The translations under genes and the position numbers were made by a program. A model generated the notes under the pieces. That model saw only the letters and a list, made by a program, of their open reading frames with translations. It was not told the origin of the DNA and searched no databases. Shown in pieces: positions 37,577 to 47,336 of a stretch of 64,000 nt of DNA. Within the stretch, counting starts at the first letter, position 1. Each line of letters opens with the position of its first letter. Source of the stretch: Acidobacteriaceae bacterium. Lineage in GTDB: Bacteria; Acidobacteriota; Terriglobia; Terriglobales; Acidobacteriaceae. The stretch is from assembly GCA_030037545.1 (NCBI GenBank), contig JASHRF010000060.1, forward strand, positions 123,712-187,711, given 5' to 3'.

Positions 37577-39096
37577 CCGACCAACTCACGCAAAACCAGG
37601 TGAACCAAACTGCCTGGGCGGCTTGCGACACCTTCCGCGGCGTCGTCGATGCCGGCCAGTACAAGGACTACATCCTGGTGATGTTGTTCCTCAAGTACAT
37701 CTCTGACCTCTGGAATGACCACGTCGAGAACTACCGCAAGCAATACGGTGGTGATGATGCGCGCATTCGACGCAGGTTGGAGCGCGAACGTTTCATTCTC
37801 CCCAAAGGGTCAAGCTTCTATGACCTGTATGAACAGCGGAACGAAGCCAACATCGGCGAGCTAATCAACATCGCCCTCGAGAAGATCGAGGATACGAACC
37901 GCGCCAAGCTTGAAGGCGTGTTTCGGAACATCGACTTCAACTCCGAAGCCAATCTTGGCCGCGTCAAGGACCGTAACCGGCGCCTCAAGAACCTGCTAGA
38001 GGATTTCGCCAAGCCGGCGCTCGACCTGCGCCCCTCGCGCGTAACCGAGGACATCATCGGCGAGTGCTACATCTATTTGATCTCGCGGTTTGCGTCGGAT
38101 GCCGGCAAAAAGGCTGGTGAGTTCTACACGCCGGCTGCCGTCTCTCGCTTGCTGGCAAAGCTGGTTGCGCCGGTGCCGGGAGACACGATCTGCGATCCAG
38201 CCTGTGGATCGGGCTCGCTGCTAATCCGCGCTGCCGAGGAGGTCGGTTCCGACAATTTCGCACTCTATGGACAAGAGGTGAACGGCGCAACCTGGGCCCT
38301 CGCCCGTATGAACATGTTCCTGCATGCCAAGGACGCCGCGCGCATCGAGTGGTGTGACACGCTTAACAGCCCCGCACTGATCGAAGGCGACCATCTGATG
38401 AAGTTCGACATCGTCGTCGCCAATCCGCCCTTCTCGCTCGACAAGTGGGGAGCTGAACATGCTGCCGCCGATCAGTACAACCGCTTCTGGCGCGGCGTTC
38501 CGCCCAAGTCGAAGGGCGACTACGCATTCATCACCCACATGATCGAAATCGCGCGGCGTCAAAGCGGTCGCGTCGCCGTCATCGTGCCCCACGGTGTGTT
38601 GTTCCGCGGTGGCAGCGAGGGCAAAATCCGCCAGGCGCTCATCGAAGAGAACCTGCTCGATGCCGTTGTCGGCCTGCCGGCCAATCTATTTACCACCACC
38701 GGCATTCCAGTCGCCATCCTGGTCTTTGATCGCTCTCGCGAGCAGGGTGGCGCAAACGAAAGCCGCAAAGAGATCCTGTTCATTGACGCGAGCCGGGAGT
38801 TCACTCCCAGCAAGACACAGAACCTGATGTCCGATGAGCAAATTCAGAAGGTTCTCGACACGTACCGCACCCGCGCCGAACTCGACAAATACTCGCACTT
38901 GGCCACTCCGGAGGAGATCAAGGAGAACGAGTACAACCTCAACATCCCCCGCTACGTGGACACCTTCGAGCCGGAAGAGGAGATCGATGTGGCCGCGTTG
39001 CAGAAAGAGATCGACCGCATCGAGGGCGAGCTGGCCGAGGTCCGTGGCCGCATGGCCGGCTACCTCAAGGAGTTGGGCGTCCATGTCGAACGGTGA
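37573..39096 (+). CDS. hsdM: Type I restriction-modification DNA methyltransferase subunit
   Basis: 507 residues, GTG start. An N-terminal HsdM helical domain (residues about 8-150) precedes the N6-adenine methyltransferase core with DPACGSGSLL (208-217, SAM binding) and NPPF (284-287, catalytic). The C-terminus is a long charged helix. It methylates the site chosen by HsdS and is required for restriction. Both motifs are intact, so an active enzyme is expected. Confidence 0.95.
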   Translation: MTDQLTQNQVNQTAWAACDTFRGVVDAGQYKDYILVMLFLKYISDLWNDHVENYRKQYGGDDARIRRRLERERFILPKGSSFYDLYEQRNEANIGELINIALEKIEDTNRAKLEGVFRNIDFNSEANLGRVKDRNRRLKNLLEDFAKPALDLRPSRVTEDIIGECYIYLISRFASDAGKKAGEFYTPAAVSRLLAKLVAPVPGDTICDPACGSGSLLIRAAEEVGSDNFALYGQEVNGATWALARMNMFLHAKDAARIEWCDTLNSPALIEGDHLMKFDIVVANPPFSLDKWGAEHAAADQYNRFWRGVPPKSKGDYAFITHMIEIARRQSGRVAVIVPHGVLFRGGSEGKIRQALIEENLLDAVVGLPANLFTTTGIPVAILVFDRSREQGGANESRKEILFIDASREFTPSKTQNLMSDEQIQKVLDTYRTRAELDKYSHLATPEEIKENEYNLNIPRYVDTFEPEEEIDVAALQKEIDRIEGELAEVRGRMAGYLKELGVHVER

Positions 39097-40096
39097 GCTG
39101 ATTCTTTACACCAGCGAAGATGGCGCGGCCCGTATCCAGTTGCGCGCCGAAGGTGGCACCGTCTGGCTCTCCCTGAACCAGATTGCGGACTTGTTCGGAC
39201 GGGATAAGTCTGTGATTTCGCGTCACATAAAGGCCATTTTCGATGATGGCGAATTGGCCGCGGATTCAGTTGTTGCACGTTATGCAACAACTGCCGCCGA
39301 TGGCAAGACCTATCAGGTGGACTACTACAACCTGGAGATGATTCTCGCTGTCGGCTATCGCGTCCGTTCGCCGCGCGGCGTCGAGTTCCGCCGCTGGGCC
39401 TCCACCACACTCAAGGAATATCTGGTCAAGGGCTTCGTTCTCGACGAGAAGCGGCTCAAGGATCCGGCCTGGGACTACTTCGATGAGCTGCTGGAGCGCA
39501 TACGGGAGATTCGCGCCTCCGAGGCGCGCTTCTACCAGAAGGTGCGCGAGATTCTGGCGCTCAGCGAGGACTACGATTCCCGCTCGCAGTCGGCGCAGGT
39601 CTTCTACGCCACCATCCAGAACAAGATGCTGCACGCCGTTACCGGCCATACGGCGGCCGAGCTGATCGCCGCCCGCGCCAACGCCAGTCTCCCCAATATG
39701 GGCCTGACGGCGTGGAAGGGCGCGCGTGTGCGCAAGAGTGACGTCACCACGGCCAAGAATTATCTGGCCGAAAAAGAGATCAGTGACCTCAACTTGATCG
39801 TCACCATGTTCCTCGATACCGCCGATCTACGCGCGCGCCGCCGCCAAACGATGAAGCTCACGGACTGGGAAGTGGTTCTCGATGGCTTCCTGCGCTCGAA
39901 TGAACTGCCGCTGCTGACCAATGCCGGGAGCGTCTCCGCTGCGCAGGCCGAAAGAATCGCCTTCGAACGTTACGAAAACTTCGATGCCAAGCGCCGAGAA
40001 CAGCTTGCCGCTGGCGAGCAGAGTGACATTGCCGAGCTCGAACAAATTGCCGAGCAGACCAAAAAGTTGATCAAGCGAGGCAAGAATGAAAAGTAA
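39083..40096 (+). CDS. rhuM: RhuM family protein
   Basis: 337 residues from ATG 39083, overlapping hsdM by 14 bases. Characteristic stretches are QIADLFGRDKSVISRHI (helix-turn-helix-like), YYNLEMILAVGYRVRSPRG and FRRWASTTLKEYLVKGFVLDEKRL. RhuM proteins are common inside type I restriction operons and islands, but their biochemical role is unknown. The N-terminal helix-turn-helix suggests DNA binding. The gene sits between hsdM and the full hsdS. Confidence 0.85.
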   Translation: MSNGELILYTSEDGAARIQLRAEGGTVWLSLNQIADLFGRDKSVISRHIKAIFDDGELAADSVVARYATTAADGKTYQVDYYNLEMILAVGYRVRSPRGVEFRRWASTTLKEYLVKGFVLDEKRLKDPAWDYFDELLERIREIRASEARFYQKVREILALSEDYDSRSQSAQVFYATIQNKMLHAVTGHTAAELIAARANASLPNMGLTAWKGARVRKSDVTTAKNYLAEKEISDLNLIVTMFLDTADLRARRRQTMKLTDWEVVLDGFLRSNELPLLTNAGSVSAAQAERIAFERYENFDAKRREQLAAGEQSDIAELEQIAEQTKKLIKRGKNEK

Positions 40097-41255
40097 ATGG
40101 AAAAAGATCGAGCTTGGCGAACTTGCGACATTTTATTCGGGAGGAACGCCGAGCAAACAAAATCAGGAATACTGGGGAGGAGACATTCCGTGGATAACGG
40201 TTAAGGACATGAAGGAGATGTTCTTTTCTTCGACGAATCTCTCTCTTACTCAAGCTGGCGCTGACACGCTACGCATCATGCCCGCCGACACGATTTATAT
40301 GCTTGTTCGAGGCATGGGGCTATTTAAGGATTTGCCCGTTCTCTATTGCGATCGCCCCGCGACATTCAATCAGGATATAAAAGCTCTTGTTGCAAAAGAG
40401 CTTATCGATCCTTTGTTCCTTGCATATAGCCTGAAGGCAAAGAAGGATGAAATTCTACGTCTCGTTGATACTGCCGGGCACGGAACTGGGCGTCTGGATA
40501 CCGACTTGGTAAGATCAATTCCTTTTGTTCTTCCTCAAAAGGAAGAGCAGAAAATGATTGTATTGGCATTGCAAAGCTGGGATGAGGCCATCGACAAGCT
40601 GGATTCGCTTTCCTGCAAGCTTGAAAGGTTGAACAGAGCTTTGCGCCAAAAGTCCTTTGAGAAGCAATTCGTGTGCGAGAAGATCCTCCTCAAGGCATCG
40701 AGAATCTTCGAGTCCGTTTCGGAACGTGCACGACCGGATCTCCCGCTGCTGGCCGTTATGCAGGACTTGGGCGTTGTGCGCCGCGACGAGCTGGACCGCC
40801 GCGTGGCCATGCCGGACGGTGACATTTCCAGCTACAAGGTCGTTCGTCCAGGCGACTTCGTCATCAGCCTGCGCTCCTTCGAAGGCGGGCTGGAGTATTC
40901 AAATGTGCTCGGCCTCGTAAGTCCGGCGTACACGGTCCTCCGGCCAATTCGCGAAATCAATAGCGACTACTATCGTCACTTCTTCAAATCGCGCAGCTTC
41001 ATCGGTCGCCTCGATAAGTTGATCTTCGGCATTCGCGATGGCAAGCAGATCGCCTTTCGTGACTTTGGCGATATGCGCATTCCGAATCCGAGCATTAAGG
41101 TCCAGGAATCCGATGCAGCGGCGCTCAATCAAGTGGCTTCGCTTCTTGAGCTCAATCGGAAGCGTAAGCAGGCTTTCGAAAAGCAAAAGCGCGGCCTGAT
41201 GCAGAAACTCCTCACGGGTGAATGGCGCGTCAAGACTGACGGAGGTGAATCATGA
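40086..41255 (+). CDS. hsdS: Type I restriction specificity subunit, full length
   Basis: 389 residues with two target-recognition domains, each followed by a conserved helix. The first begins KKIELGELATFYSGGTPSKQ and ends in QKEEQKMIVLALQSWDEAIDKL; the second includes YKVVRPGDFVISLRSFEGG and ends with LLELNRKRKQAFEKQKRGLMQKLLTGEWRV, the normal HsdS C-terminus. Overlaps of 11 bases with rhuM and 4 with the next gene indicate one transcript. The first half has lower GC than its surroundings, as expected if recognition domains are exchanged. Confidence 0.9.
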   Translation: MKSKWKKIELGELATFYSGGTPSKQNQEYWGGDIPWITVKDMKEMFFSSTNLSLTQAGADTLRIMPADTIYMLVRGMGLFKDLPVLYCDRPATFNQDIKALVAKELIDPLFLAYSLKAKKDEILRLVDTAGHGTGRLDTDLVRSIPFVLPQKEEQKMIVLALQSWDEAIDKLDSLSCKLERLNRALRQKSFEKQFVCEKILLKASRIFESVSERARPDLPLLAVMQDLGVVRRDELDRRVAMPDGDISSYKVVRPGDFVISLRSFEGGLEYSNVLGLVSPAYTVLRPIREINSDYYRHFFKSRSFIGRLDKLIFGIRDGKQIAFRDFGDMRIPNPSIKVQESDAAALNQVASLLELNRKRKQAFEKQKRGLMQKLLTGEWRVKTDGGES

Positions 41256-41713
41256 TGGTCCTTGGTTTCCGCACAGATCCTTCCAAACCACGCTATGCTC
41301 TTGTTCGAAAAGACGGTGCGGGGTTGGTCCTGGTTAACGCTCAGGTTGAGACTAGTCTTCCGTATCCCGCAAACATCGCCTCGGCCGCGGAAAAAGTGGG
41401 CTGGATGTACCGCGAGATCGAACGCATCTTCCGTGACAATCCAGGAATCACGCGAGTCGTAATAAAGACCAACGAATACACGCAGTCCGACTCCAAAGCA
41501 AAGCGCGAGAGCGCCTACGCGGAAGCCATGCTGTTGCTGTTTTGTTCGCAGCATCAAGTTCCGGTCGACGTGAAAATCTACGCATCACTGGGAACAAATA
41601 GCGGGTCGGTGAAAGGGGATGCGGAAGCACGCGTCTGCCGCACCCCAAAATACTGGGACGCAAAAATGGCCGACGCCGTCGTTGCTGCCTGGAGCTGGGC
41701 CCGAACGCTATGA
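41252..41713 (+). CDS. Putative RuvC/RNase H-fold protein of the R-M operon
   Basis: 153 residues overlapping its neighbours by 4 bases on both sides. The order of elements (VLGFRTDPSKPRYALV; then ITRVVIKTNEYTQ; then KMADAVVAAWSWA with a late Asp) suggests an RNase H/RuvC-like fold resembling DUF3010. This is a visual guess: a complete acidic active site cannot be confirmed. Its strict coupling to the kinase gene suggests the two act together. Confidence 0.5.
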   Translation: MMVLGFRTDPSKPRYALVRKDGAGLVLVNAQVETSLPYPANIASAAEKVGWMYREIERIFRDNPGITRVVIKTNEYTQSDSKAKRESAYAEAMLLLFCSQHQVPVDVKIYASLGTNSGSVKGDAEARVCRTPKYWDAKMADAVVAAWSWARTL

Positions 41714-42564
41714 GCACAGCCATTCCCATACCGGCTCTCCTGCCCGGCACGCCGGTCTATAAGTACGTGCTCAAGCACCGGATCGGCTCCGGAAACTTTG
41801 GTGAGGTATGGCTGGCGACGGATAACGCCGTTGGTCACGACTATGCCATCAAGATTCTGCGTCCTGGCACCCCCGTGAACCAGCGTCTTCGAGAGGCATA
41901 TATTGGGCATCGCCTCGCGCACAACAATCTTGTACGCGTACATCAGGCCGACGTCGTGAATATCGGCGGGAATGAATTCGTCATTATTGCCATGGACTAC
42001 CAGCCCGAGGGTTCGATCACGAAACTTGCCAACCCTTCAGGCTATATTCCCCTCCCGGAAGTCATTCGCATCGGCATTGACATCCTGCGCGGACTCGAAT
42101 ACCTGCACGGTGAAAACTTCTTCCACAATGACATCAAGCCCGAAAACGTGCTTATCGGCTCAAGTCGCCAGGGCATGCTTGGCGACTATGGCATTGTCGG
42201 TATTTCTGCGGATGGGTCATCCGTTCCCCCGCCCAGCGTCTACAGAATTCATTGCGCTCCGGAGATCGTGTCCGGCGTCGGGATCAATGCGCAAACAGAT
42301 GTTTTTCAGGCCGGAATGACGCTGTTTCGGATGCTGGTCGGTCTAGGTTCGCTGCGCGATAAGTTCAATAAGCTGGGTGAGGCCAAATACTATCAGGCGA
42401 TCTGCGGTGCCACACTCGTGACTGCGTCTGATTTCCCACCCTACGTACCGAATAGATTGAGGCGGATCGTTGTTAAGGCTCTGAACCCGAATGTTGCTGA
42501 GCGTTATGTGTCGGCTCTCGAAATGCGCCGCGATCTGGAAAAGCTGAACTACCCGGGCTATTAA
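41710..42564 (+). CDS. Hanks-type Ser/Thr protein kinase within the R-M operon
   Basis: 284 residues, a bare kinase domain with no membrane segment. It has GSGNFGEV (glycine loop, 26-33), Lys48 in AIK, HNDIKPENV (139-147; Asn replaces the Arg of HRD), DYG (159-161; Tyr instead of Phe) and APE (183-185). All ATP- and metal-binding residues are present, so it is probably active. It starts by ATGA overlap and is followed by a 62-residue protein, a possible substrate. Confidence 0.85.
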   Translation: MSTAIPIPALLPGTPVYKYVLKHRIGSGNFGEVWLATDNAVGHDYAIKILRPGTPVNQRLREAYIGHRLAHNNLVRVHQADVVNIGGNEFVIIAMDYQPEGSITKLANPSGYIPLPEVIRIGIDILRGLEYLHGENFFHNDIKPENVLIGSSRQGMLGDYGIVGISADGSSVPPPSVYRIHCAPEIVSGVGINAQTDVFQAGMTLFRMLVGLGSLRDKFNKLGEAKYYQAICGATLVTASDFPPYVPNRLRRIVVKALNPNVAERYVSALEMRRDLEKLNYPGY

Positions 42565-42600
42565 ACCGTAGCGCCATCCGGCGCATTCATAGGCCACAGC

Positions 42601-42789
42601 GTGAACCACGAGTTTCGTTACGAGAACAAGAAATCAGCCAACGGAACATTTGACTTTGTTGCGTTCAAGAAGAGCAAGGCTACACAGCGCGAGACGCGCT
42701 TTGCAAAGTACTGCTCGTCAGGACTTACCGCACCACAATCTGCTAAACAAATCGAGCGCTTCGTGAAAGCGGTTGTGGAGGGAGTATGA
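42601..42789 (+). CDS. 62-residue basic protein between kinase and hsdR
   Basis: Starts at GTG 42601, 36 bp after the kinase, and overlaps hsdR by ATGA. It is lysine-rich with several Ser/Thr (KKSANGTFDFVAFKKSKATQRE, shown in part: FKKSKATQRE) and no known domain. The exact overlap with hsdR supports a real gene, although no strong ribosome site is seen. Confidence 0.55.
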   Translation: MNHEFRYENKKSANGTFDFVAFKKSKATQRETRFAKYCSSGLTAPQSAKQIERFVKAVVEGV

Positions 42790-45700
42790 GCTTCGACGCC
42801 GCCGAAAAGCATCAGTCGCAGGTTCCAGCAATCCAGTTGCTAGTGGCGATGGGCTATCAGCCCCTGAGTCAGGCAGAGGCTGTCTCTCTGCGCGGCGGGC
42901 GGCTGCGCAACGTGGTGCTGGACGACATCCTCGCGGAGCAACTTCTCAAGATCAACCGCTTTACCTTTCGCGGGCGCGAATATGCCTTCGACCTGGAAGA
43001 TGCGCACGAGGCCATCCGCCGACTGAAGCCGACGCCCGACCGCCTGAAGGGCCTCAAAGGCACAAATCAGAATATATACGACACGCTCGTTCTGGGCACA
43101 ACGATTGCCAAAACGATTGACGGCGACAGCAAGAGTTTTTCGTTTCGCTTCGTCGATTGGGAGCAGCCAGAGAACAATGCCTTCCACGTGACTGCCGAGG
43201 TTTCAGTAGAACGGACCGGCAGCATTCAGACGAAACGATGCGACATTGTTGCCTACGTCAACGGCATTCCATTCGTCGTCATCGAAAATAAGCGCCCCAC
43301 CGAAAGCCTGAAGAAGGCCGGGAGCCAGCTTATTGGCTACCAGAGCGAAGACTACATCCCACATCTGTTCCACTTCGCGCAGTTGCTGCTGACGATGAAC
43401 CGCCAGGAGGCCCGCTACGCGACCGTGGGAACCCCGCAGAAGTTTTGGCAAAACTGGCGCGATGAAGAGGACACCGACACGGCGATCACACCATTCGTAA
43501 ATCGCCACCTGACCGCTGCCGAGACGGATACCGTCTTTTCGGGTGATTTCGCAGTGGCAAGACCCTACTTTGAGGCCATGGCAGCTGAGGGGCCACGAGC
43601 AATAACGGCGCAAGATCGAACGCTCTTTGCGCTTTGCAGGCCCGAGCGCCTGCTCGATCTGGTGCGGCGCTTCACCGTGTTCGAAGGCGGCAGCCGAAAA
43701 ATTGCCCGGCATCCGCAGTTTTTCAGCATTCGCGAGGCCGTTCAGCGCGTAAAGCAGTTCGACCCGAAAGGCAGCCGCAAGGGCGGCGTCATTTGGCACA
43801 CGCAAGGGGCGGGGAAGTCGCTGACCATGGTCATGCTGGGTCGAGCGCTTGCCTTGGATAAGGAGATTTCCAATCCGCGCATCATCATCGTCACCGATCG
43901 CGACGATCTCGACGTACAAATCAGGGACACGTTCAAGTCCTGTGACATGCAACCTGCGCGCGCCACCAGCGGCGCCCATCTGGTCGACCTGATCCGGGAC
44001 AAGCGTCCACTCATCACCACCATCATCAATAAATTCGATTCCGCGCTGCGCAGCGCGAAAGCCGCCGACGCGGACGCCAACATTTTTGTTCTAGTGGACG
44101 AAAGCCATCGCACCCAGACCGGGCGCAAGGGAAGCTACAGCCAGTTCGCGGTGAAAATGCGCCGCATGCTCCCCAAGGCTTGCTACCTGGGCTTTACGGG
44201 CACGCCGCTGCTCAAGAAAGAAAAGAATACTCTTGCGACGTTTGGTGGCCTCATACACAGGTATGCCATCGATGAGGCGGTCGCGGACGGTGCCATCGTG
44301 CCACTTCTCTATGAGGGGCGCCTGGTCGATCAGCGGATTACTGCCGATGCGATCGACCGCTGGTTTGACAAGATCAGCGTGGGGCTGACGGACAAGCAGA
44401 AGGCCGATCTGAAGCGCAAATTCTCGAGGTCGAATGCTCTCTCGAAGACATCTCAGGCAATTCGCGCCAAAGCCTTCGATATTTCAGAGCACTTCCGTCA
44501 GAACTGGCAGGGTACGGGGTTCAAAGCCCAACTCGTTGCTCCCTCAAAGGCCGCGGCAGTGCGATTCAAGGAAGTGCTTGATGAGATCGGTCACGTAACC
44601 AGCGAGATCGTCATCTCGTCACCCAATGAGAATGAAGGCAATGAGGAAGTCGACAAGGAAGCGAAGGATCTCGTCCGGAAATTCTGGGACGGGATGATGA
44701 AGCGCTTCAAGACGGAGGAGGATTACAACCGCCAGCTTACCGCCGCCTTCAAAGGTTCCGGTGATCCCGAGATTCTGATTGTTGTTTCAAAGCTGTTGAC
44801 TGGCTTCGATGCTCCACGCAACACGGTGCTCTATGTATGCAAATCGCTGCGCGAACACAATCTGCTGCAGGCGATCGCGCGCGTGAATCGGCTCTATGAG
44901 GAAGATGGAGCAGAGAAACAGTTCGGTTTCATCATCGATTACGAAGGCCTCCTCGGCGAGTTGGACAACGCATTGACCACATATAGTGCATTCGAAGGCT
45001 ATGATTTCTCGGACCTGGCGGGGACGGTACATGACGTGCGCGAGGAAATCCGTAAGTTGCGGCCGTTGCACGACCAGCTGTGGGATCTCTTCAAGTCAGT
45101 CAAAAACAAAAAGGACATGGAGCAGTTCGAGCAATTCCTCGCCGATGAATCCATCCGCCACGATTTTTATGAACGGTTGCGCGCCTTCGGACGATGCCTG
45201 CACATTTCAATTTCGTCGGAAAAGCTCCTCGACGTCTTCGCCGAGTCTGATGTGGAGCGGATGAAGCGAGATTGGAAGCAATTCTCCGAACTAAGGCGAT
45301 CGGTTCAGCTCCGGTATCAGGAAGTAGTTGATCTGAACGAATTCGAACCGAAAATTCAGAAACTGCTTGATGACCATGTTGTCGCAATGCCCGCTGAGAT
45401 CATCATCCCCCTGGTGAACATCAATGATCCCGATGCACTCGAAGCTGTAATGAAAGAGGCGGGAGTCTCCGACGCATCGAAGGCCGATCGAATCGCAAGT
45501 GCAACGCGCAGGACCATTACGGAAAAGATGGAAGAAGATCCGACCTTCTACAAGCGTTTCTCACTTTTGCTCGAGGAGACGATTCGGAATTACAGGGCAA
45601 AGAGAATCTCTGAGCGGGATTATCTCAAAAATGTGATTGATCTCGCCGGCAAAGTTGCCCGGAAGGACCGGGGAGCCAACATTCCGGATCCAATCAAGGG

Positions 45701-46001
45701 AAATGACGACGGGCAGGCGTTTTACGGAATTCTCCAGGGCGCGCTCGTCGGATCAGACGGACAGCCGGTAGGCGAGGTGGAAACTGCCCAGATCGCGCTC
45801 GCGATTATCGACATCATCAAGTCGCATCACATTGTCGACGTGTGGACGAACGAGGTAGCGCAGAACAATATGAGAAACGCCATAGATGACTACTTCTTCG
45901 ATGTTCTGCGCGATCAACGAGGAATACAGTTGCCCATTGAGATGATGGACGAAATCGACCACAGGATCATGGACCTTGCTCGCGCGAGGTTCCCTGGATG
46001 A
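42786..46001 (+). CDS. hsdR: Type I restriction endonuclease, motor subunit
   Basis: 1071 residues. The N-terminal nuclease domain has Asp153 and EnK (Glu167, Lys169) in RCDIVAYVNG...FVVIENKRP, the PD-(D/E)XK site. The superfamily 2 motor has Walker A TQGAGKS (339-345), DESHRTQ as motif II, GFTGTPL as motif III and LLTGFDAP...QAIARVNR in motifs V-VI. Together with HsdM and HsdS it forms the restriction complex that translocates and cleaves unmodified DNA. Intact and full length. Confidence 0.95.
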   Translation: MSFDAAEKHQSQVPAIQLLVAMGYQPLSQAEAVSLRGGRLRNVVLDDILAEQLLKINRFTFRGREYAFDLEDAHEAIRRLKPTPDRLKGLKGTNQNIYDTLVLGTTIAKTIDGDSKSFSFRFVDWEQPENNAFHVTAEVSVERTGSIQTKRCDIVAYVNGIPFVVIENKRPTESLKKAGSQLIGYQSEDYIPHLFHFAQLLLTMNRQEARYATVGTPQKFWQNWRDEEDTDTAITPFVNRHLTAAETDTVFSGDFAVARPYFEAMAAEGPRAITAQDRTLFALCRPERLLDLVRRFTVFEGGSRKIARHPQFFSIREAVQRVKQFDPKGSRKGGVIWHTQGAGKSLTMVMLGRALALDKEISNPRIIIVTDRDDLDVQIRDTFKSCDMQPARATSGAHLVDLIRDKRPLITTIINKFDSALRSAKAADADANIFVLVDESHRTQTGRKGSYSQFAVKMRRMLPKACYLGFTGTPLLKKEKNTLATFGGLIHRYAIDEAVADGAIVPLLYEGRLVDQRITADAIDRWFDKISVGLTDKQKADLKRKFSRSNALSKTSQAIRAKAFDISEHFRQNWQGTGFKAQLVAPSKAAAVRFKEVLDEIGHVTSEIVISSPNENEGNEEVDKEAKDLVRKFWDGMMKRFKTEEDYNRQLTAAFKGSGDPEILIVVSKLLTGFDAPRNTVLYVCKSLREHNLLQAIARVNRLYEEDGAEKQFGFIIDYEGLLGELDNALTTYSAFEGYDFSDLAGTVHDVREEIRKLRPLHDQLWDLFKSVKNKKDMEQFEQFLADESIRHDFYERLRAFGRCLHISISSEKLLDVFAESDVERMKRDWKQFSELRRSVQLRYQEVVDLNEFEPKIQKLLDDHVVAMPAEIIIPLVNINDPDALEAVMKEAGVSDASKADRIASATRRTITEKMEEDPTFYKRFSLLLEETIRNYRAKRISERDYLKNVIDLAGKVARKDRGANIPDPIKGNDDGQAFYGILQGALVGSDGQPVGEVETAQIALAIIDIIKSHHIVDVWTNEVAQNNMRNAIDDYFFDVLRDQRGIQLPIEMMDEIDHRIMDLARARFPG

Positions 46002-46714
46002 GCCGGGAACGTGGACGGATCGAATACGCAGGGCTCGCGATCGAGTTTGCCGTCTTACGGCGCAAGAGAACGACACTCGAAATTGCCGTCGAGCCTGATG
46101 CAACGGTGACGATTGCAGCCCCGCTCGGTGCCTCTATGGAGGCCATCGCGGAAAAGGTCCGTAAGCGCGCCTCATGGGTGCGCCAGCAGCAGCATTTCTT
46201 TCTGCAATTTATCCCGAGGACACCTCCGCGGCGCTACGTTCCTGGCGAGACTCATCTGTACCTTGGCCGGCAATACCGGCTCAAGGTAATTTCCGGTGAC
46301 CGGCCGGGAGTCAAGCTCTTACGAGGATTCATGTTGGTGGAAAGCCCGTCTCCCAAACGGTCCGATGTAACCCGAGACCTAGTGAATGCGTGGTATCGTG
46401 CTCGCTCTCACAAATGGTTTGTGGATCGTCTGGAAGCGAATCTGCTCCGGTTCCCAAACCCCGAACGGGTTCGTCCGATCGGGCTGATTGTCCGCAATCT
46501 GCGTCAGCGCTGGGGATCAATGTCGCCCGGGCACAGAATGGTTTTGAACCAACGACTCATCCAAGCGCCGATTTACTCAATCGACTATGTGATCACACAC
46601 GAGCTGTGCCACGTGGCCGAACCCAGTCACAGGCCTGCATTCTTCCGACTATTGGACCGCGTTCTTCCTGATTGGCAGAGCCGAAAGCGGCGGCTGGAAC
46701 AGGTAATGTCATGA
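45998..46714 (+). CDS. YgjP-type SprT-like metalloprotease
   Basis: 238 residues overlapping hsdR by 4 bases. HELCHVAEPSH gives HExxH plus a third ligand, the zinc-protease signature of YgjP/DUF45 proteins, preceded by NLRQRWGSMS and LNQRLIQAP, also typical. YgjP-type genes often end type I restriction operons. The role is unknown; cleavage of stalled or released restriction subunits is a speculation. Confidence 0.85.
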   Translation: MSRERGRIEYAGLAIEFAVLRRKRTTLEIAVEPDATVTIAAPLGASMEAIAEKVRKRASWVRQQQHFFLQFIPRTPPRRYVPGETHLYLGRQYRLKVISGDRPGVKLLRGFMLVESPSPKRSDVTRDLVNAWYRARSHKWFVDRLEANLLRFPNPERVRPIGLIVRNLRQRWGSMSPGHRMVLNQRLIQAPIYSIDYVITHELCHVAEPSHRPAFFRLLDRVLPDWQSRKRRLEQVMS

Positions 46715-46775
46715 AACGCCGGCCCCATTCACGACTGCCGGATGACACAGCGAGAACCAATCGCGTGATAAGCGC

Positions 46776-47336
46776 CTATAAATTGGAGGCATTGAGCCCG
46801 GCTGACGATTGCAGCAGACTGTTCTTCAGGACCAGCTCTCCTACCAGCTTCTTCAATTGGGCGTTCTCTTTGCGCAGGAGCCTCAGTTCTTCGGACTCGC
46901 TCATTGTCTCGGCTCTGTCGCCATCAATATTAGTGGGTGTTGGTGTGCGTCCAGCAGCTGCAGTGCGAACTGTAGAAGGGGGCGCAGCAAAGTCCGCGGA
47001 CAGCTTCGGCTGAGCTGGGTTGAGCGCCGTCACTCTCAGGGCGCTTCTGCGGGGCGGGCGGTTCGCTGGCGGCTTCGCCGTTCCATCGGCCGCGATTTGA
47101 CTTGAGCGTTCCGGCTGGCGCTTCGCCAAATCGCGGTTTCGGACCCATTCATCCACCTCATCTTCATACCAGCCGACCGCGCGGGCTCCGAGCGAAACCT
47201 GCTTGGGGAATTCCCCACTTTTGATCAGGTCGTACAGCATGGTCCGTTTGAGTCCTGATCGGCGCAAAACCTTCTCAATCCGAAGAATGGTTCTCGGATT
47301 AGGGTCCGCCGACATGCTGTAGAGGTCTAGCATCAA
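46776..47336 (-). CDS. AlpA-family transcriptional regulator with C-terminal coiled coil
   Basis: 186 residues; ATG 47315 is an alternative start. Residues about 15-75 match AlpA excisionase-like regulators (ILRIEKVLRRSGLKRTMLYDLIKSGEFPKQVSLG, in part SGEFPKQVSLGARAVGW). These proteins regulate integrase genes in P4-like elements. After a Pro/Ala-rich linker, the last 45 residues form a Leu/Glu/Lys coiled coil (EELRLLRKENAQLKKLVGEL), unusual for the family, which is normally about 70 residues. Convergent with the R-M operon. Confidence 0.75.
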   Translation of the reverse strand: MMLDLYSMSADPNPRTILRIEKVLRRSGLKRTMLYDLIKSGEFPKQVSLGARAVGWYEDEVDEWVRNRDLAKRQPERSSQIAADGTAKPPANRPPRRSALRVTALNPAQPKLSADFAAPPSTVRTAAAGRTPTPTNIDGDRAETMSESEELRLLRKENAQLKKLVGELVLKNSLLQSSAGLNASNL

